From NCBI GenBank assembly GCA_002803225.1, contig NXFV01001493.1, positions 62,001-126,000 of the forward strand: a stretch of 64,000 bases of DNA, in the 5' to 3' direction. The translations under genes and the position numbers were made by a program. The DNA is from Gamarada debralockiae (taxonomy: Eukaryota > Ascomycota > Leotiomycetes > Helotiales > Hyphodiscaceae). Of the stretch, positions 22,630 to 33,621 are shown piece after piece; position 1 is the first letter of the stretch; each line of letters starts with the position of its first letter. Under the pieces are notes generated by a model. The model saw nothing but the letters and a program-made list of their open reading frames with translations. It had not been told where the DNA came from and made no database searches.

Positions 22630-24247
22630 GGCTATACGCAACGCTGTAGTAAGTGTGGATGAGCCCAATTAGGTAGCTCATAATCGAGGGCTTGCCATAG
22701 AACGGGGCAGTGTCTGCGGTTGTCGTGGAAGCCGGTCCAGAAGCCCTGATCCTTCACAGCACACGGTAGAGCGGAATCAAAGGAGCGCAAGAAAGCTCAA
22801 GTCGTAAGATCCGATCATTGGAAGAGGCATGAAGAGGTAGTAAATGACACGACGACCAAGACGGAACTTAAGAGTCCAGACTTTCAACGCGAGGCTGTCA
22901 ACGCAGCCATGTCAACCAGGATACTCTACCCGTCTGCTATTCGCTGGATAAGCGGAAATCTGGCACAGGACGGCTGGGTTGAAGCTCTCCAATCCATCTT
23001 GAAAGTCTTCCTGAAGCCCTGGATGATAGATTCGTACAACACTCAAATGGCACTATGGAGTGCGAATTGATGCAAGAAAAGAAATGTTTTGTGCCGTCGC
23101 GTCTTTGAGATGTTCGCCAAAAGGCGCGACAGGCTAGACAGGCATCACTGTCCGAGCTTCCGGTTTGCCTCCTTTCTGCTTACCCGACGTCTTTCATTCC
23201 CCGATTCGATTCCAAAGTGCTAATACTTCGTACTTGGTTGAAGCGTTTCCCCAGAGTCACGGCAAATACCAATTTCAAAGAGAGGAAACGATCTAGTGGC
23301 TGTGTTAAGGTCGTTCAACGAAGCCCTGAATCTCCAAAGTTTTACCGAAAGAAATTTTGACGAAAAGAAGGGAATCACGCTGTCTAGTCGCATTTAAAAC
23401 GAGGTCATATCTTTAATGGAGCTATGATACGGGTATAAGGAGCAGGAGGAATCGCTGATGAGATTACGGCCTAAAGGAACGCTGGGGTGGAAGTGTTTCT
23501 AGTCTATCCAGCGAGCCATTCAAAGCACTTTCTATACATAGGGTAGTTTCTCATCCGTGTAACTCGATTTTGTTACACCAAGATACTTGAAGAATAGCCT
23601 ATGGCGCCCATGCCTCATGTAAAATACGCTGCGGCTCAAATTTGATGACTTCACTTGTCTCCGTCGGTTGCGCAAGCTTGATGCGCGCCCAGTTGCGGTT
23701 TCTGGCTACGATAATGAGAACGACCTTTTCAAATGACTGGGTCATTCCCAGCCTTATGGTTTTTGACTCAACGGACCATTTCCCTTTTGTGTAGTTGAGT
23801 TACTCTTTTTGACTACCATACAAGCAGGCACCAGAGACCCTATAAGTATGGACAATCTGACATCATGGCGAAGGACCGAAAGCCACTCAGAACCACAGAC
23901 GTGCATAGGTGGCAAGAGAGCCGTATAGCCCTTAGCGCTTACTTCATTTCCTTTTTTCTTGCAAAAGATTTCTATAATTATTGCGAACATTAACAAGGTC
24001 AGCAATATACTGGTACCGAGCCGAAAGTTTCGGCAGGCTATTGCATAGCACCCGGCTTATCTCATCAGCCACTCGGCCCTCCATAGATCTTCAGGTACTG
24101 TTCACAGAGCAGTACTGAGGAGTGGTATATTGGTGCCGTACTCAAGTCTTCTTTTACACCAGCATGATTTCAAAATTCAAGCAGGCGACTCATTATAACG
24201 TATTTTCATTCTTCAATTTCGCTTGAGGCGTTCATAAAGCCTTAAAA
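22630..24247. other. Intergenic region, nothing recognised
   Basis: This divergent interval between the kinase (minus) and the monooxygenase relic (plus) should hold both 5' regions. The frame at 23754-24005 has no recognisable content. Confidence 0.45.
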
Positions 24248-26056
24248 ATGGGTGCCTTGAAAGTGGCAGTTATTGGAGCTGGTACGAGCCCTCTCGATAT
24301 ATGAACCGATACCTTATTAACCTACCCGGAATAGGAGTCACAGGGCTTGTTACGCTCAAAACCCTTCGCGAGGAGGGTTTTGAAGCCCACTGCTTTGAAA
24401 GCAAATTGTTTGTAGGTGGAGTCTGGTCTTTCACTGAGGAGGATGAAACATCCCTCTTAGAATGTAAGAGCAATAAATTCCGTCTAGTAGCCAGACTCGC
24501 TGACAAGCAAAGCAACAATATCAAACAAGGGTAAATACAAGGTACGTGCCAATCCCAGCAAACCTTTGAAGAGGAACTGGACTCATCAATCACGGAACTG
24601 CTTCGCCGACTTCCCATATCCCAGTGGTAAGTTTCTCCATTCCCTGACTCAAGTTAAATACCGGCTAATGAGTGCTGAAGACGTTCACGCGTTCCCATCA
24701 GGAGAGCAGGTACAGCAATATTTGGAGTCCTATGCCGAGCATTTTGATATCCGAAAGTACATCGAAATCAACACACGAGTTGTTAAAGTCATCTGTGATG
24801 CCGATGATACCAAGTGGGTAGTCCATCTTCTTCAAGATGGTCGAGACAAAAATGCGGTTGAGTTTGACAAGGTCGCTGTCTGTATTGGCTCTTGGGTTCA
24901 TCTTAAACTCCCCCAATTTGAGGGAGAAGATCTGTTCCAAGGGAAGATCATTCATTCACGTGAGTTCAAGAAGCCAGCGGAGTTGTCATTGTGGGTTGGG
25001 TAATACCGCTGCAGACACCTCGACAATGCTCGTGGGTCACGCAAATCAGATCTACCTTCGCATCGAAAGGTGCCGATTCAACAATAAGTTACCTGGAAGC
25101 TAATGACTGCAGCTACCCCGTACCGTTAATAGTAAACCACTCGATCTAAGTATCACGCAACGCAACACAAGTTTCAAGAGTCTACTAAACATCATCTCGC
25201 CCGCATTCACAGAGAAACTCTTCAACATGTTCATTCAATCACTTACCAATAAATCTTTCAAACTCGATCCAAAATGGCAGATCCACCCACCGCCATCATT
25301 TACAACGCACCGACCGATCATCACCGACGATCTCGTCAAATATCTCACAAAAGGCTCCATCAAGTCCGTGCCGAGCATCCGCAGATTCATCTGCAGCAAT
25401 GAAGCTGAGTTCAAGATGGGTCTTTTGCCGAAGTTGATGTAGTGATATGCTGCACAGGCTACTCTCGAGGTTTCGAGCTCATCCCTGAACTCCAACCCGG
25501 ATATAATATCCCGTTGGAATGGGTTGAAAATCTTAATTCGGATGGAAGATCTCTGCCCAGACTCTACCAGAACATCTTTCCTTCAACCCGAGGCGACTCC
25601 ATCGCTTTCCTCAACAACTTCACCCTGCCACGAGGCTTCTTCCATGTCGCTGATCTAGCAGCTATGGCTGTGACTCAAACTTGGAAGAATAACCCACTAC
25701 TTCCTTCTCAAGAGGTGATGAACGAAGCCATTGATGCGCATCACGAGTGGATGACAAGCCTTGTGCAAAAGAAATCTGTGATGACGGATCTGGTAAGAGA
25801 GGAGACCTGGATGAAGTGGGTACGAGAGAGAGCTGGTACTGGTACGGACGAGATGCTGGGGTATGGATTGGACGGATGGAGGCTCTGGTTGAGGGATTGG
25901 ACGTTTTGTAATTTGTTGATGGATGGTATCGAGTGCCCGCTTGTGGATAGGCTCTTTGATGGGAAGAGGAGGATGTGGGAAGGCGCGAGACAGGCAATTA
26001 TTGAGCAGAATGAGGAGGCTGACGCGAGAGCAAAGAGTGGGCTGAAGGAGGACTAA
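24248..26056 (+). pseudogene. Flavin-containing monooxygenase, frameshifted
   Basis: FMO features appear in order: start MGALKVAVIGAG split by an intron before VTGL (FAD-binding GxGxxG), ESKLFVGGVW, RNCFADFPYPS, FPSGEQVQQYLESYAEHF, the FMO signature F.GKIIHSREFKKP, GLGNTAADTS (NADPH-binding), ITDDLVKYL, CCTGYSRGFELIPEL, and a long C-terminal part ending in GLKED. The chain breaks after REFKKPAE, where about five codons plus one base appear lost before GLGNTAAD. It breaks again near 25065 and near 25425, where codons for NEAEF and DGSFAEVDVV are in different frames. The early exon structure around 24480-24550 is also unclear. Intact homologues oxygenate small nucleophiles or act in secondary metabolism. 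It probably no longer makes full-length enzyme. Confidence 0.7.
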
Positions 26057-26295
26057 AAAATGCTGTAGAAAGGCGTTCGGTATTCGGGTAGACTCTTCGA
26101 AACCGGGCGAGAGCTGAGAATTTTAACTTCGGTTCGTCCATTGGTAGAAAATTAAAAGCTTTGACTTGCAGATAGACAGCCGTCTTCTCATGCTTCACCG
26201 GCTCCACCTACCTCCTCGCCAAAAAGGGATTCCCCTTGCCGAGCATCCCGAAAATGACTTCTGTATCGAACCAAAGAATTAGCCTAAAAAATGAT

Positions 26296-26388
26296 CTCCC
26301 CAACTAAGATTCGAACTTAGAGCCTCCTGATGTATGCACAAAGCTTAACAGTCAGACTACGTATCTATTAGCTTTGACTTCTTGGTTA
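26296..26388 (-). tRNA. tRNA-like sequence, possibly a decayed tRNA-Asn (GTT)
   Basis: On the minus strand a perfect 5-bp T-arm is visible (CTAAG, loop TTCGAAT, CTTAG), followed by TTGGGGAG as a 3' acceptor strand. An anticodon stem TCTGA/TCAGG has the loop CTGTTAA, which would place GTT at the anticodon, with a 14-nt insertion after position 37 as in intron-containing fungal tRNAs. The 5' acceptor strand (TAACCAA) pairs only partly and no good D-arm is seen. It is therefore probably a pseudo-tRNA or a tRNA-derived repeat. Confidence 0.3.
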
Positions 26389-26704
26389 AGTTATTTTGAT
26401 TACTGCCCCGCTAGCCATTCTAAATAGTTGTTAGTTAAATTTTGATTTTGAAGTTGGTAATAGACTTACGCACCATTGGGGATTATTTCAGCCCTTATTT
26501 CAAGATGTCTGATTGGCCATTCGAGGAAAAAATACCTTCTTTTCTGATATGAAGATTGTAGGGCTGAAAGTGGGTTTGGGAAATCTAAGCAAGTATTCCG
26601 GACTTACTCGAGTACTAAGGGTCATTTGGAAATCACATTATCACTCATGGTTCGAAGTTCGAATACCGCAATTTCATTTAACTCATACTTTTTCCATCGT
26701 CTCC

Positions 26705-27618
26705 CTACTTAGAAACAATCAAGGCAAAATCTCCTCTCCCTTCCAATCTCAACAACGGGTCCTCCCCTTCATCACCGCCCTTAACAACCTCCAACATCTT
26801 ATCCACCGCGAACTCCGACTCAAAAAGCTTCTCCTCCACATTCCCCAAAACTCCTTACTCAACCCCGTCTTCACAGTTCCCGGATGATACGCAATAACCA
26901 TCGCATTGTCCTTACTCCGAACCCTCAACCACTGATCAAAGCTCTTCGTAACACTATTCACCCCGCCCTTACTTGTGCGATAACTATACCATTCCCCATG
27001 GCTATTATCACTCGTCGAGCCAACGCGTGCGGACGTGTTGAGCCAAACGATATGTCGAGGAAGCCCAGTGGCATCAGGGGTTTGAGAGGATAGGAAAGGC
27101 GTTTGGCCGGGGGGGAGAGAAGTGTTTGGTGAGGAGGAGGGTCCGATGGCGTTGACGGCGAAAGTTTGGGTGAGTTGAGCATGGGAGAGTTGGGAGGGTA
27201 TTTTTCTGTGTAGAGAATGCCGGGAATGGAGAAAGCGAGGCGGAGGTGGTGGGTGGAGGTTCGGAAGAGGGATTTGGTCACTCTGTGTCGTGACAGATTG
27301 TGGATTCGTCTGGAGTTGGGGTCAGTTGTTGAATTGGTTTTGGGTTGGGAAGGCAGGTACCTTTGAAGTCAACTTCGAGGAATGTCAATAGATCTTTATC
27401 CACATCTGGCAATCATCAAGAATAGATTTCTTCACGCCCTCGATATCCTTCCTCGTCGTTGCTACAACGGGGATCTTGGTGGTTGGAGAAGATAGCGAGT
27501 CAAGTGAAGCCCAATTCCTCAATTCGCTGGACAGACTAATGACCAGGCCATATTTCCCTTCCCTAAATTCCAATATTTGTCTTGTCCATTCACCCAATGA
27601 TAGGAGAAAATGGTTCAA
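26705..27618 (-). pseudogene. Short-chain dehydrogenase/reductase, frameshifted
   Basis: Minus-strand pieces of an SDR run from an N-terminal part (about 27618-27385, with EWTRQILEFREGKYGLV) through a central part (SIPGILYTEKYPP) to the catalytic region. There PRHIVWLNTSARVGS is followed by the YxxxK motif YRTSK and by NSVTKSFDQWLRV and YHPGTVKTGLSKEFWG. The frame then shifts by one base at a TTTTGGGG run near 26836. The expected C-terminus (NVEEKLFESE to FALIVSK, stop at 26705) continues in another frame. Another shift is needed near 27400, before DVDKDLLTFLEVDF. No ATG with a canonical TGxxxGxG loop was found, so the 5' end is uncertain or lost. It faces the monooxygenase relic tail to tail. 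Confidence 0.6.
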
Positions 27619-28354
27619 TGCAGAAAGTCGATATCAAAAAGCTTCGATGACAGTATATACAAGGGTGACGATTTTCCTCTCCCCTGCAAGCGGCGGGTGG
27701 CTTGCGGGAACTTTCCCCCATTTGTTCTCGGTTCCTGTCAAATCAGAAGATCGCAGAGGACGCATGACATTTTGCTTCTTTGGATCAAAACACCAAAGGT
27801 CCGGATTAAGATTTTCTATGCGATTGGATCCTAGTACAGTGGTTAAGACGTGCCAAGATTTCCAAGTTATGAGCATGCCTCTTCTTAGTAGGAGGGGCCT
27901 CCTCACTCAGCTGACGACACTCATCGCCCCTTTACGCCCAATGTGGAAGGTACCATCTCTACGATGTGCAACAAATGAGTCGTTGTTCCTGCTGTTCCAT
28001 TGTTACGAATACGGAAGGAGATATTTTCCTCATTTGATGTGCAACGCACTGGACGATTGATCTGGTCACCTTCAGACGGAATTCACGGAAGGAGTACATG
28101 AGTCCGGTATCGCTGACCTACCCAAGAATATTTGACTGATGTGTATGTACATACCGCCGGTGCACAAAACAACATTGAATTCTCTAAATCAGAAACACGT
28201 TCAAGAACGCGTACTGCACAAGCAACAAGTTTTGGTTCCATCTAATCTGCTCAAAGATCTCCCAAGGAAAATAGGCCTCCAACACCTCGCTCACTGCTCA
28301 ACACAGTGCCATTATCTTGCCAGCGAAGAAATATTTTGATATATTACAGCAAAT
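27619..28354. other. Intergenic region, nothing recognised
   Basis: The interval is downstream of CHS5 and upstream of the SDR relic. Short frames at 27634-27906 (minus) and 27476-28060 (plus) overlap each other and show no domain. Confidence 0.4.
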
Positions 28355-29555
28355 TCAAAGAGCTACATCTTGGAAACTCGAGTTCCCTGGTGTCGCAGAA
28401 CCAGATCCTCCCTCTTCAGCAGGCTCTTCTTTCTTCTCCTCCAGCTCCGATGCTGGCTCTGCAGGTCTCAATGCAACCTTATGCTGATCCCTATCCTCAA
28501 CCCTAACCTTCTGTTCATCTGGCACTTGTGTCTTCTCCTTTTCTTCCTCTTCCTCCTCACTGCTCTCCTCTTCTTCCTTCGGTGCATCCTTTGCTGGCGG
28601 AGTAGGAGGAATCGCCTGATGACTTCCAGAACCATTGGTATTAGTTGGCGGGCTTGGAAGTGGCGACTCTCTGGCAGGCTCCGGTTCTGGCTGAGCCTGC
28701 ACAACTTGGCGTTGTCGAGGGTCAGCATCAAGATAGTACTGCCTAACACCAACAATCCGACCTCCACGCTCACAGCCCTCCACCCACTCAGGTCTGACAA
28801 CCGGGATATTCATCTCAACAGCCTTCTCCCAAGAAATGCCTCTTCCCTCTGTAGTAACGAAATGTGTTGTATCAATCCGCACGCTATCTGCCATCTTAGC
28901 TCCAATCCTCTCAATCGCTTTCGTCAAGCTCTCTCGTAATTGGGCAGGAAGAATGCCAGCGGTGACCGTAATACCGCTCAGATCCGTCATCTTATGCGTC
29001 TTGACCACGACCTTCTCACTGCTGAATGTGCCTGCAGATGTCCTCAATACCAGGTGAAATGTGTATTCCGTGTCGACTGCCAATCCACTGATCTTCGTGC
29101 TCTGCATGACCCCTGGCCTGGGTATGTTGCCAGCCTTCTGTCCATTGCGAAACAGCGAGAGGGAGATGACGTCTGCCGTGGCGAATTCGATGGGATCCCA
29201 TTCTAGCACAACAGATGTTTGAGTAGCATTTTTGCAGCGGAGGACCGGTGCTGTGGGTTCGGCTGCGCCAAAGGAGTTGAAGATTGCATCTTGCAGAGCA
29301 ATGAACGAAGATTGGGACTTTTGCTCGGAGACGAAGTTGCGCGCAACAGTAATATCGACTATGCTTCCGGAGGAGATGTCCGGTGGGAGAAGGATGGAGG
29401 GGAATTCGATCTGCGATCAGGAGTCAGTTTGAGGGCTTGGGTGGGAGGTTGGAAGATTGGATTGGAGCTGTGAGAGAGCGTACCAGTCTTTTATCTTGCG
29501 TCAGCAGGACTGCGACGCCGGCATCGACTTTGCCAACTGTCAATGAGATCAGCAT
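28355..29555 (-). CDS. CHS5: Exomer subunit Chs5 (FN3 and BRCT domains)
   Basis: There are two exons (29555-29484 and 29410-28355) with a 73-nt intron, giving 375 residues. The start MLISLTVGKVDAGVAVLLTQ is typical of Chs5. An N-terminal dimerisation segment is followed by a fibronectin type III domain (about residues 75-165, VVLEWDPIEFATADV to VVKTH) and a BRCT domain (about 165-260, with THFVTTEGRG and PVVRPEWVEGC). The tail is highly charged and acidic, containing poly-Glu. Chs5 is the core of the exomer coat at the trans-Golgi that carries chitin synthase Chs3 and other cargo to the cell surface. Yeast Chs5 is longer, mainly through its tail. Confidence 0.92.
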
Positions 29556-29780
29556 CGTATTTTGTGCGTGAGTGCGATTTCGTGGTGGTTGAGATACGTT
29601 GCGACAACTTCGAGTTGGCAAACGCGACCTCGAGAATCTGGCTGATGTTTCATTGGCTGCACGGACGAGGCTGCAGATTTGGAGAGACAATGATTATTCT
29701 TAGTTTATTTTTGACAGTTCAGTATCTACTACAAGCATTTATTGCAGAGCTTATACAATTTTGTATTCTGAAGTAGAGAT

Positions 29781-30377
29781 TTATTGGTTTTCTATTCGAA
29801 ATTTGCTATTTGGGAACCTCTGTCTCTGCCACTGCCTCTGCCCATTCCCCTGTTCGGCCCGTTGCTGATACTTCTTTGAGTTTTTCCACTGTTTCCCATT
29901 GTCTGCCCGACCCTGGAAGCGTTGTATGTATGACACTGCAATATCTGTCTGCTTCACGAGATCCACGAAGGAAACCGTTGTCGCCTGCCTCTGCACAGAA
30001 AAATACGCAGTCCCAAACAAATCCGCTTCGTTCCCTGACCCTGGTAGCGGTCTGCCATCTGTATCGTAACCCGACTTCCTCATGGATTCTTTGAATGCAT
30101 TCCTTGTTCTCCTAGCAAGCCAACTTCTCACAACTCTATCCTTATGTCCAAATTCCCGCTTGGTGACACAGCTCCACCAGAGTGGTGTCTCTTCTCTCAT
30201 TGCATATCGTTTTAGGACCGCGGGCGCAAGAGGGTGTAGTGGCGTTTCGAGGACGCGTGAGCTGGTATAGGTAAATGCGTGGATCTTTCGAAATCGGAAC
30301 TTGAAAGCTGTTATGCCCGGGTTTGTGATCCAGTAAAGCATATCGAAGTTTAGAGGAGGTTTGACTTGGGCAGACAT
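29781..30377 (-). CDS. Conserved-looking basic protein of unknown function
   Basis: This single-exon frame starts at 30377 (MSAQVKPPLNFDMLYWITNP) and gives 198 residues; the frame is open further upstream but has no better start. The first ~170 residues look globular, with SSRVLETPLHPLAPAVLKRY, WWSCVTKREFGHKDRVVRSW and FGTAYFSVQ. The last 35 residues are rich in Gln, Asn, Arg and Lys and could bind nucleic acid. It shares a short upstream region with the divergent eIF1A gene. I do not recognise the family. Confidence 0.6.
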   Translation of the reverse strand: MSAQVKPPLNFDMLYWITNPGITAFKFRFRKIHAFTYTSSRVLETPLHPLAPAVLKRYAMREETPLWWSCVTKREFGHKDRVVRSWLARRTRNAFKESMRKSGYDTDGRPLPGSGNEADLFGTAYFSVQRQATTVSFVDLVKQTDIAVSYIQRFQGRADNGKQWKNSKKYQQRAEQGNGQRQWQRQRFPNSKFRIENQ

Positions 30378-30753
30378 GGCTGTAAAGACTGTATGTTTCG
30401 AATGGCTGCAGACTAACGAAATAGTGTAGTAAATGGTATCATCTTGGGCCCCTGGTGTATGTTCCTCTTCCGGGCCTGGATGGGGAAGAGTCAATCGTTT
30501 ATGTTGCTTCGATGATGGCTTTGGAAGGAGTCACTCATGAGTCTCGCTTGGGCCCAAAATAATTTTAAGCCCGGATTTTAGCGCAATCGGCAAGCCCCAC
30601 CAACAAAGCTAGGTGTAACAAATCCCACCAGCGCATCCTCTTTTAAGTACAACAACTTTCCATCATCACCAACTCGACAATACAAAGTCAGGAGAGCAGA
30701 TTAGGAACTCCCCCTAAACGCAACTACATCGTCTAGTCGAGAAATCAGTAAAC

Positions 30754-31365
30754 ATGCCTAAGAATAAGGGAAAGGTAAGCACCTGATCCATCGCCACAGC
30801 CTCACCTTGTGCGATGAACGCGAATCTGACAATATCACAAATAGGGTGGTAAGAATCGTCGTCGTGGAAAGAACGAGAACGACAACGAGAAGCGTGAACT
30901 CACCTTCAAGGAAGAAGGCCAAGGTACGCCCCCACCACCCCGCTCGGCAACCCCCCCTTCGCACATTCAACTAACCACCTTTTCACAGAATATGCGCAAG
31001 TCCTCAAGATGCTCGGAAACGGTCGTCTCGAAGCCCTCTGCTTCGACGGTTCCAAACGTCTCGCACATATCCGTGGCAAGCTCCGCAAGAAGGTCTGGAT
31101 CAACCAAGGCGATATCATCCTCCTCTCCCTCCGCGACTACCAAGATGAGAAAGGAGACGTTATCTTGAAGTACAGCGCCGACGAGGCCAGAAGCTTGAAG
31201 GCTTATGGTGAACTTCCTGAGAGCGCGAAGATCAATGAGACCGATACCTACGGACAGGAGGGAGACGGAGACTGCAACTTCGAGTTCGATGAGGATAGAA
31301 GCGAGAGTGATAGTGATGATGAAGGCGGCAAGGGTGGAAAGGAGATTGATATTGATGATATCTAG
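30754..31365 (+). CDS. TIF11: Translation initiation factor eIF1A
   Basis: There are three exons (30754-30774, 30845-30923, 30989-31365) with introns of 70 and 65 nt, encoding 158 residues; yeast eIF1A is about the same size. The N-terminal tail is basic ([19 protein letters not shown]). The S1-like OB fold follows, with [40 protein letters not shown] and [19 protein letters not shown], and then the acidic tail ending in EIDIDDI. eIF1A binds the A site of the 40S subunit and promotes scanning and start-codon choice with eIF1 and eIF5B. An intron directly after the seventh codon fits the early-intron habit of fungal translation genes. Confidence 0.96.
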
Positions 31366-33621
31366 GTATCGTCAGGTCAGCAGGGTGTGGTCATGGCTAT
31401 GCTACATTTGGCTTGACTTGGAGCTGGGGTGGAATTGCGTTGGCGCTGTTTGGCGGTGGTGGTACGAAGAAAAGCCTGTCTTCTCTCTCAATCTCATGGA
31501 TCTGTCCTGTCAAGACCTCGACACGGATCCTGAGACCCTCGACAGCAGTTTTCTTGGGTTTCATTTCTGACTGGCAATGGGTGTGCAGTGGGAGAGACGG
31601 TGCACATCTGTTGACCAAGACTTTTACTTCTTTACCGTGCTTTTCTTTCTGCATGTTTTTCATCTTGCATTACTCCTTGAAGGCTTGCGGGCATTCTTGG
31701 GGGAGACTGGGTATGAGATCATAGAATATGAAGCTTCGCTGATTTTTAACTTTTTTTCCTTCTGAGTGTCAAAGTGATTACCTTCGTTTATCCCTCTACA
31801 TCCCAAGTCATACACACAGTTGAGACGGCGGTAAAAGAAAGAAAGCCCGAAAGGGTTATAAAAGCCGTCGAACAGGCAGATTGATTGACAATGAAGACAG
31901 ATCCTCCACGGCTCGAGAGTCATGATTGATCACAAGGTGGTAATCAAAGAGGGGAAGATGCATTTTAAATATGGGGGATTTTTGTGTCAGTGATTCAAGA
32001 TGCTCTACAAAGGCACTATGCAGATTAGGTATGCTTCAGCTACGACATCGACAACGATAAGGCGACGTTGGTTAACAACTCACACTAACCCTCCCCACCT
32101 TGCTAACATCACGATACGAGAATTATGAGCGCACAAAAGCGAATTTCAAGAGCAACAGGGAACAATTTGCAATCGATAATTGATCTTCGACGACAAAAGA
32201 TGTAAGCACTCGACTTCGGGTTGAACTAGTTTTGTTCTTGTTTTGGCGTTTGGTAGGTCCTTCTTCGAGTGCTCGTACACTAGTCCACCAAGCCACTTCC
32301 AATCCATTGTCCTAAATTCATCCTCCCATATCTCGTTATCGGAACTTCTGTCATCATCGAGAGTGTTTTCGTCGTCAAGATAAATCGAGTTCCTGGGTTG
32401 GAGAACGGCGATATGGGTCCAATATAGTGGATATCCTCTACGTCTATTGGTTGCCAGTGAAGCACAAGCAGTAATCCCTTCACTGCTCATAAGTACCTTA
32501 ACATCCAGCTCTGAGTGCAATACTTGACAATCTTCGCTTGCCTGCTCTTCTAATAATTCCTTCGTAGTGCCCTCTTGACACACGGCTCTTGAGTGAAATG
32601 TTCGTGAATATTATAAGCTACCAGAGAGCTGCTAACACTATTGGTTTGGTGAGGACAAAATGCAAGTTCCACCAGACTGACGAAAGAGCAAGTCCAGAAG
32701 AGTACAAGTCGAACTCCGAGACTCGAATTGGCCAGCAACTATGGTGTTTTGGATGGTGATTTCTAGTGCGGCCGCCCCTTTTCGCTGGCAAGCGAGGACT
32801 TACGCCTTTCATTGGCCAGACAGTCTTTGGGAGGGACATCTCTGCTGCGGATATGTCAGTAACTGGAGATGGGCAAATATTAAGCGCATTGATCTCTCAT
32901 ATTTATTCAGAGGGCATAGAGCGTACGGACCCAATGGTTGTAATGACTAAAACGTCAAAGACCAATAGGTTGAGGTTCGATGCTGCTCTGCAAGTGACTG
33001 ACACTCTTGTCTAGGGAGTGACTTGTGTGCTGGCCTGCAAGTGCTTACACGCTGAACTCAATCTAATTGAGCTTCTCTGGACTCGAGAAAGTAGTTTCCG
33101 TTGTTGTACTTTCTGTTGTTGTCAAGGGTGTTTTCATCGTCAATTCCACCCTCCCTTCTTCCTGATATTGAACACCTAACATCTGCCTTCTTATCCATCG
33201 CTAGAGGAGACGGAATTCGATTTCATAGGAGAGGAGTCCTTTCTGACGGATTTATTGCGAGCAATGGCAAAGGCCTACAGCCTACGAGTAGATGAACGTG
33301 GAACTTAGCATGAAAGTTCAAGCCTCACCAGCACTTGCTCCTTTAATATCCAAAATTATAGAGAAAGGTGATGTGTAAGAGTTGGAGGTCTCAGAACAAT
33401 TGAACAACGAAAATGAATCTAGCAAGTGTCACAGCGAAGTACTCGGCTTTCCGACACGAAATGATTCAACATTTTCATATTATCTCAACACCTAATCCTC
33501 CCACACAACACCTGGCGTGACGCCATCCTTGCCAATTCTGGTTCCAAAAAAAAACCTTGACAACATCGGGATATACGCCTCCGTACCTTAAGCTTCCAAC
33601 ACCAGAATAGAAGTCGTTCGC
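31366..33621. other. Long intergenic region, no gene accepted
   Basis: The left 400 bases are probably 3' UTR of eIF1A. A minus-strand frame at 32146-32583 (145 codons) and others nearby have no known domain. A short phrase, GTGTTTTCGTCGTCAA, recurs in altered form near 33127, hinting at a small duplication. Coding relics cannot be excluded. Confidence 0.4.

Noticed and set aside
28355..29209. Acidic poly-Glu tail of CHS5 as a separate low-complexity repeat
   Set aside because: It is in frame and typical of Chs5 C-termini.
29411..29483. CHS5 intron as another introner (its 3' end contains CTGACTCCTGATCGCAG)
   Set aside because: Only the branch region resembles the introner module. The intron is 73 nt and its body matches none of the three families, so chance is likely.
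32146..32583. 145-codon minus-strand frame with an acidic segment
   Set aside because: Some protein-like character, but no ATG context, domain or consistent splicing to neighbouring frames. Left as intergenic.
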